Shown: positions 33,606 to 35,408 of the stretch, piece after piece
Layout: the number at the start of each line of letters is the position of its first letter
How positions within the stretch are numbered: position 1 is the first letter of the stretch
Program-made: the position numbers and the translations under genes
Notes under the pieces: model-generated
What the model saw: only the letters and a program-made list of their open reading frames with translations
Told to the model about the DNA's origin: nothing
The model's database searches: none
Assembly: GCA_016182965.1 (NCBI GenBank)
Contig: JACPFM010000060.1
Coordinates: forward strand, 1-35,408
Reading direction: 5' to 3'
DNA: 35,408 nucleotides
Origin: Deltaproteobacteria bacterium
GTDB lineage: Bacteria; Myxococcota_A; Polyangia; Polyangiales; JADJMO01

Positions 33606-35408
33606 GCGACCCCCCGCTGCGGCGTCGTCCGCGCCGGCACGACGGCGTGGAGGTGCACGCCGCCGCCCGCTCTCGGCCCGAGCGAGAGCGATCCCCCGAG
33701 ATCGCGGGCGCGACGGGTCATGTTGCGGAGCCCGCGGCCGGCGGCCTGCTCACGCTCGGGCCCGAGCCCCACGCGGTCGTCCTCGAAGGTGAGCTGCACG
33801 CGCTCGGCCGTCGCGTCGATCGCGCACCACACGTGCCGCGCCTTCGCGTGTCGGACGGTGTTGGTGAGCGCCTCCTGGGCGATGCGCAGGACGCCGAGTC
33901 GGGCCGCGGCAGGGGGATCGGCGTCGTCCGTCGACTCGATGCGCAGATCGAGCGTGATGCCCGCGTTCCCGCAGACGTCGCCGAGGTGGCGCCGCAGGCG
34001 CGCGAGCGTGTCGGCCCAGTCGTCGCTCTCGCTCTCGACGCTGGCGAGCGTGGTGCGGAGCTCGACGAGCCCGTCGGAGAGCGTGCGCTCGAGCGACGAG
34101 AGCGGCCCGGCGTCGTCCCGCGCATCTCCGCGGAGCAGCTGGGTCATGACCTTCGCCGCCGCCAGCGTGGCGCCGATCCCGTCGTGCAGCTCCATCGCGA
34201 TCCGCTTGCGAGCGTCCTCGGCCTCGCGCACGCGGGAGCGGAGCTCGTTCTCTGCCTCGTGCCGGCGGACCCAGGTGGCGATCGCGGCGCCCACGTTCTC
34301 GAACGCAACCCGCTCGGCGTCCCGCAGCTCGCCGAGCGTCGGCGGGCGGGAGACGGCGAGCGCGAGATCGCCGTCGAGAGACAGCCACACGACGAGCTCG
34401 AACCCGCGCGCGGTGAGCTCGTCGACCTGCGCCGGATCGTCGAGCGAGACGACCATCACGGCGCGACGCCGGTGCGGCGCCGCGAGCGAGAGGAGCTCCG
34501 CGCGCTCGACGTGCAGGGCGTCTCGGACGGCAGCGAGCACCTCGTCCGGCTCGGCGGCGGTGCCGATGCGGCTGACCAGCTCGAAGCAGCTCGTGAGGAA
34601 CGCCTCCGGATCGCGCCCGAAGACGCGGCGGAACGCGCGGTCGGTGGCCGCGCGCGCCGGCGCCGCCGCGCCGATCGCGAACGCGAGGGCGGTCCAACGG
34701 GCGAGCTCCGCGCGCGCGGCCGGGAACAGCGAGACGATGCCCTCCGCGACCATGACGTAGGTGAGCACCGAGATCACAGTCACGATCAGGTAGACGAACG
34801 TGCGGAGGACGAACGCGTCGATCGCGAACAGACGGTAACGCGCCAGCGCGACGGCGAAGGCGATCGGGATGGCGACGGCCGATCCGAGCGTCGCCGAGAA
34901 GACGAGCACCGAGCCGACGCCGTACGGATACGCGACCAGCGTGCCGGCGAGCAGCAGACAGAACCCGAAGGCGCCGAGGAGGACGTTGAGCTGCCGGCGC
35001 TCGACCTCGTTGCGCGCGTGTCGGCGCTGCCAGACGAGGCCCGTGATCAGGAGCACGAGCAGCGCACAGTCCGCGAGGAGCTGCGCCTGGTTGCCCGCCA
35101 GCACGAACCGGACGGCGCCGAGGTCCTCGAGGACCGAGACGGTCGCGGCCGGCACGAAGAACGCGGCGAGGAGGAAGGGAGCCGCCCGCGCGCGGGTGAA
35201 GGCGGCAGCGCGCGGGTACGTCCACGCGAACCACGCGAGCAGCGCGAGCGAGGTCGGCGGGCACACGTTGGTGACGAGCGCCGACGCGACTATCTCCCAG
35301 GCCGGCCAGCCGCCGCTGACCCAGTTGAAGCCGAAGGCCGGAGCGAGCACCGCGAACGCGAGCGCGACCCGGCGCCGCGCGACGAGCTCCGGCTCGGGAC
35401 GCGGCGCG
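33602..35408 (-). CDS. Membrane sensor histidine kinase (HisKA_3 type), 5' end beyond window
   Basis: The reading frame is open to the right edge, so the N-terminus is incomplete; RRRVALAFAVLAPAFGF just before the GTG at 35350 looks like a further membrane segment. There are about seven hydrophobic helices (for example FLLAAFFVPAATVSVLEDLG; LLGAFGFCLLLAGTLVAYPY; TFVYLIVTVISVLTYVMVAE), then a GAF-like region (TCFELVSRIGTAAEPDEVLA). HisKA_3 follows with RKRIAMELHDGIGATLAAAK (phospho-His in ELHD), then the ATPase domain with AQEALTNTVRHAKARHV (N box) and GRGLRNMTRRARDLGGSL (G box). This is the NarX/LiaS/DesK class, which pairs with NarL-type regulators. It is coupled to the regulator by a 4-bp overlap. 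Signal unknown. Confidence 0.92.
   Translation of the reverse strand, partial: APRPEPELVARRRVALAFAVLAPAFGFNWVSGGWPAWEIVASALVTNVCPPTSLALLAWFAWTYPRAAAFTRARAAPFLLAAFFVPAATVSVLEDLGAVRFVLAGNQAQLLADCALLVLLITGLVWQRRHARNEVERRQLNVLLGAFGFCLLLAGTLVAYPYGVGSVLVFSATLGSAVAIPIAFAVALARYRLFAIDAFVLRTFVYLIVTVISVLTYVMVAEGIVSLFPAARAELARWTALAFAIGAAAPARAATDRAFRRVFGRDPEAFLTSCFELVSRIGTAAEPDEVLAAVRDALHVERAELLSLAAPHRRRAVMVVSLDDPAQVDELTARGFELVVWLSLDGDLALAVSRPPTLGELRDAERVAFENVGAAIATWVRRHEAENELRSRVREAEDARKRIAMELHDGIGATLAAAKVMTQLLRGDARDDAGPLSSLERTLSDGLVELRTTLASVESESDDWADTLARLRRHLGDVCGNAGITLDLRIESTDDADPPAAARLGVLRIAQEALTNTVRHAKARHVWCAIDATAERVQLTFEDDRVGLGPEREQAAGRGLRNMTRRARDLGGSLSLGPRAGGGVHLHAVVPARTTPQRGVA

Noticed and set aside
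33750..35264. 504-codon frame within the histidine kinase
   Set aside because: Shifted frame of the kinase gene with Arg-rich low-complexity translation.

Overview
The window is high-GC DNA with strong third-position G/C bias. It carries several short lipoproteins, an FHA-sigma54 activator, a Hanks-type kinase, an AgmX/PglI-like domain protein and a BamE-like lipoprotein. This mix suggests a myxobacterium (Myxococcota, probably the Polyangia side). That assignment is inferred from gene content and composition; no rRNA or other marker is present.

Layout: (1) 1-4.5 kb is a fragment-rich patch. It holds the 5' end of an Rpn-type PD-(D/E)XK gene running off the left edge, a C-terminal-only Rpn fragment, a tiny cytochrome-c-like relic, an orphan XRE/HigA-like regulator with a palindrome at its start, a DUF2279-like exported protein, a second divergent Rpn-like gene and a staphylococcal-nuclease-like protein. 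(2) 4.5-9.3 kb has hypothetical genes separated by short repeat arrays, a lipoprotein gene broken by one extra base, a Fis-type HTH fragment duplicated from its neighbour, and an FHA-sigma54 enhancer-binding protein. (3) 9.3-24.1 kb is a defence island on the minus strand. A compact hsdM-hsdS-(unknown CDL-motif protein)-(UvrD-like helicase) operon is separated from hsdR by about 5 kb of other genes, including a membrane-anchored DUF4041/GIY-YIG protein. (4) 24.3-28.0 kb, divergent from hsdR, is a tight three-gene operon: a putative ADP-ribosyltransferase-fold protein (tentative), an unknown protein, and a KaiC/RecA-like ATPase with a degenerate second lobe and a TPR tail. I recognise no described system with this composition, and it is my best candidate for something new. 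(5) 28-35.4 kb holds an EEP-family nuclease/phosphatase, a full-length Rpn gene (direct-repeat partner of the left-edge copy), an ArsA/Get3-like ATPase, a zinc-ribbon Ser/Thr kinase, and a NarL-type response regulator translationally coupled to a membrane histidine kinase that runs off the right edge.

How it fits together: the two similar Rpn copies lie in the same orientation about 29.5 kb apart and bracket nearly all the accessory content. The helicase, the CDL-motif gene and the outer parts of hsdS have visibly lower GC than hsdM and hsdR. Together with the gene fragments this points to a recombination-prone accessory region assembled in several steps. All functions are read from motifs and context only; no database search was possible.
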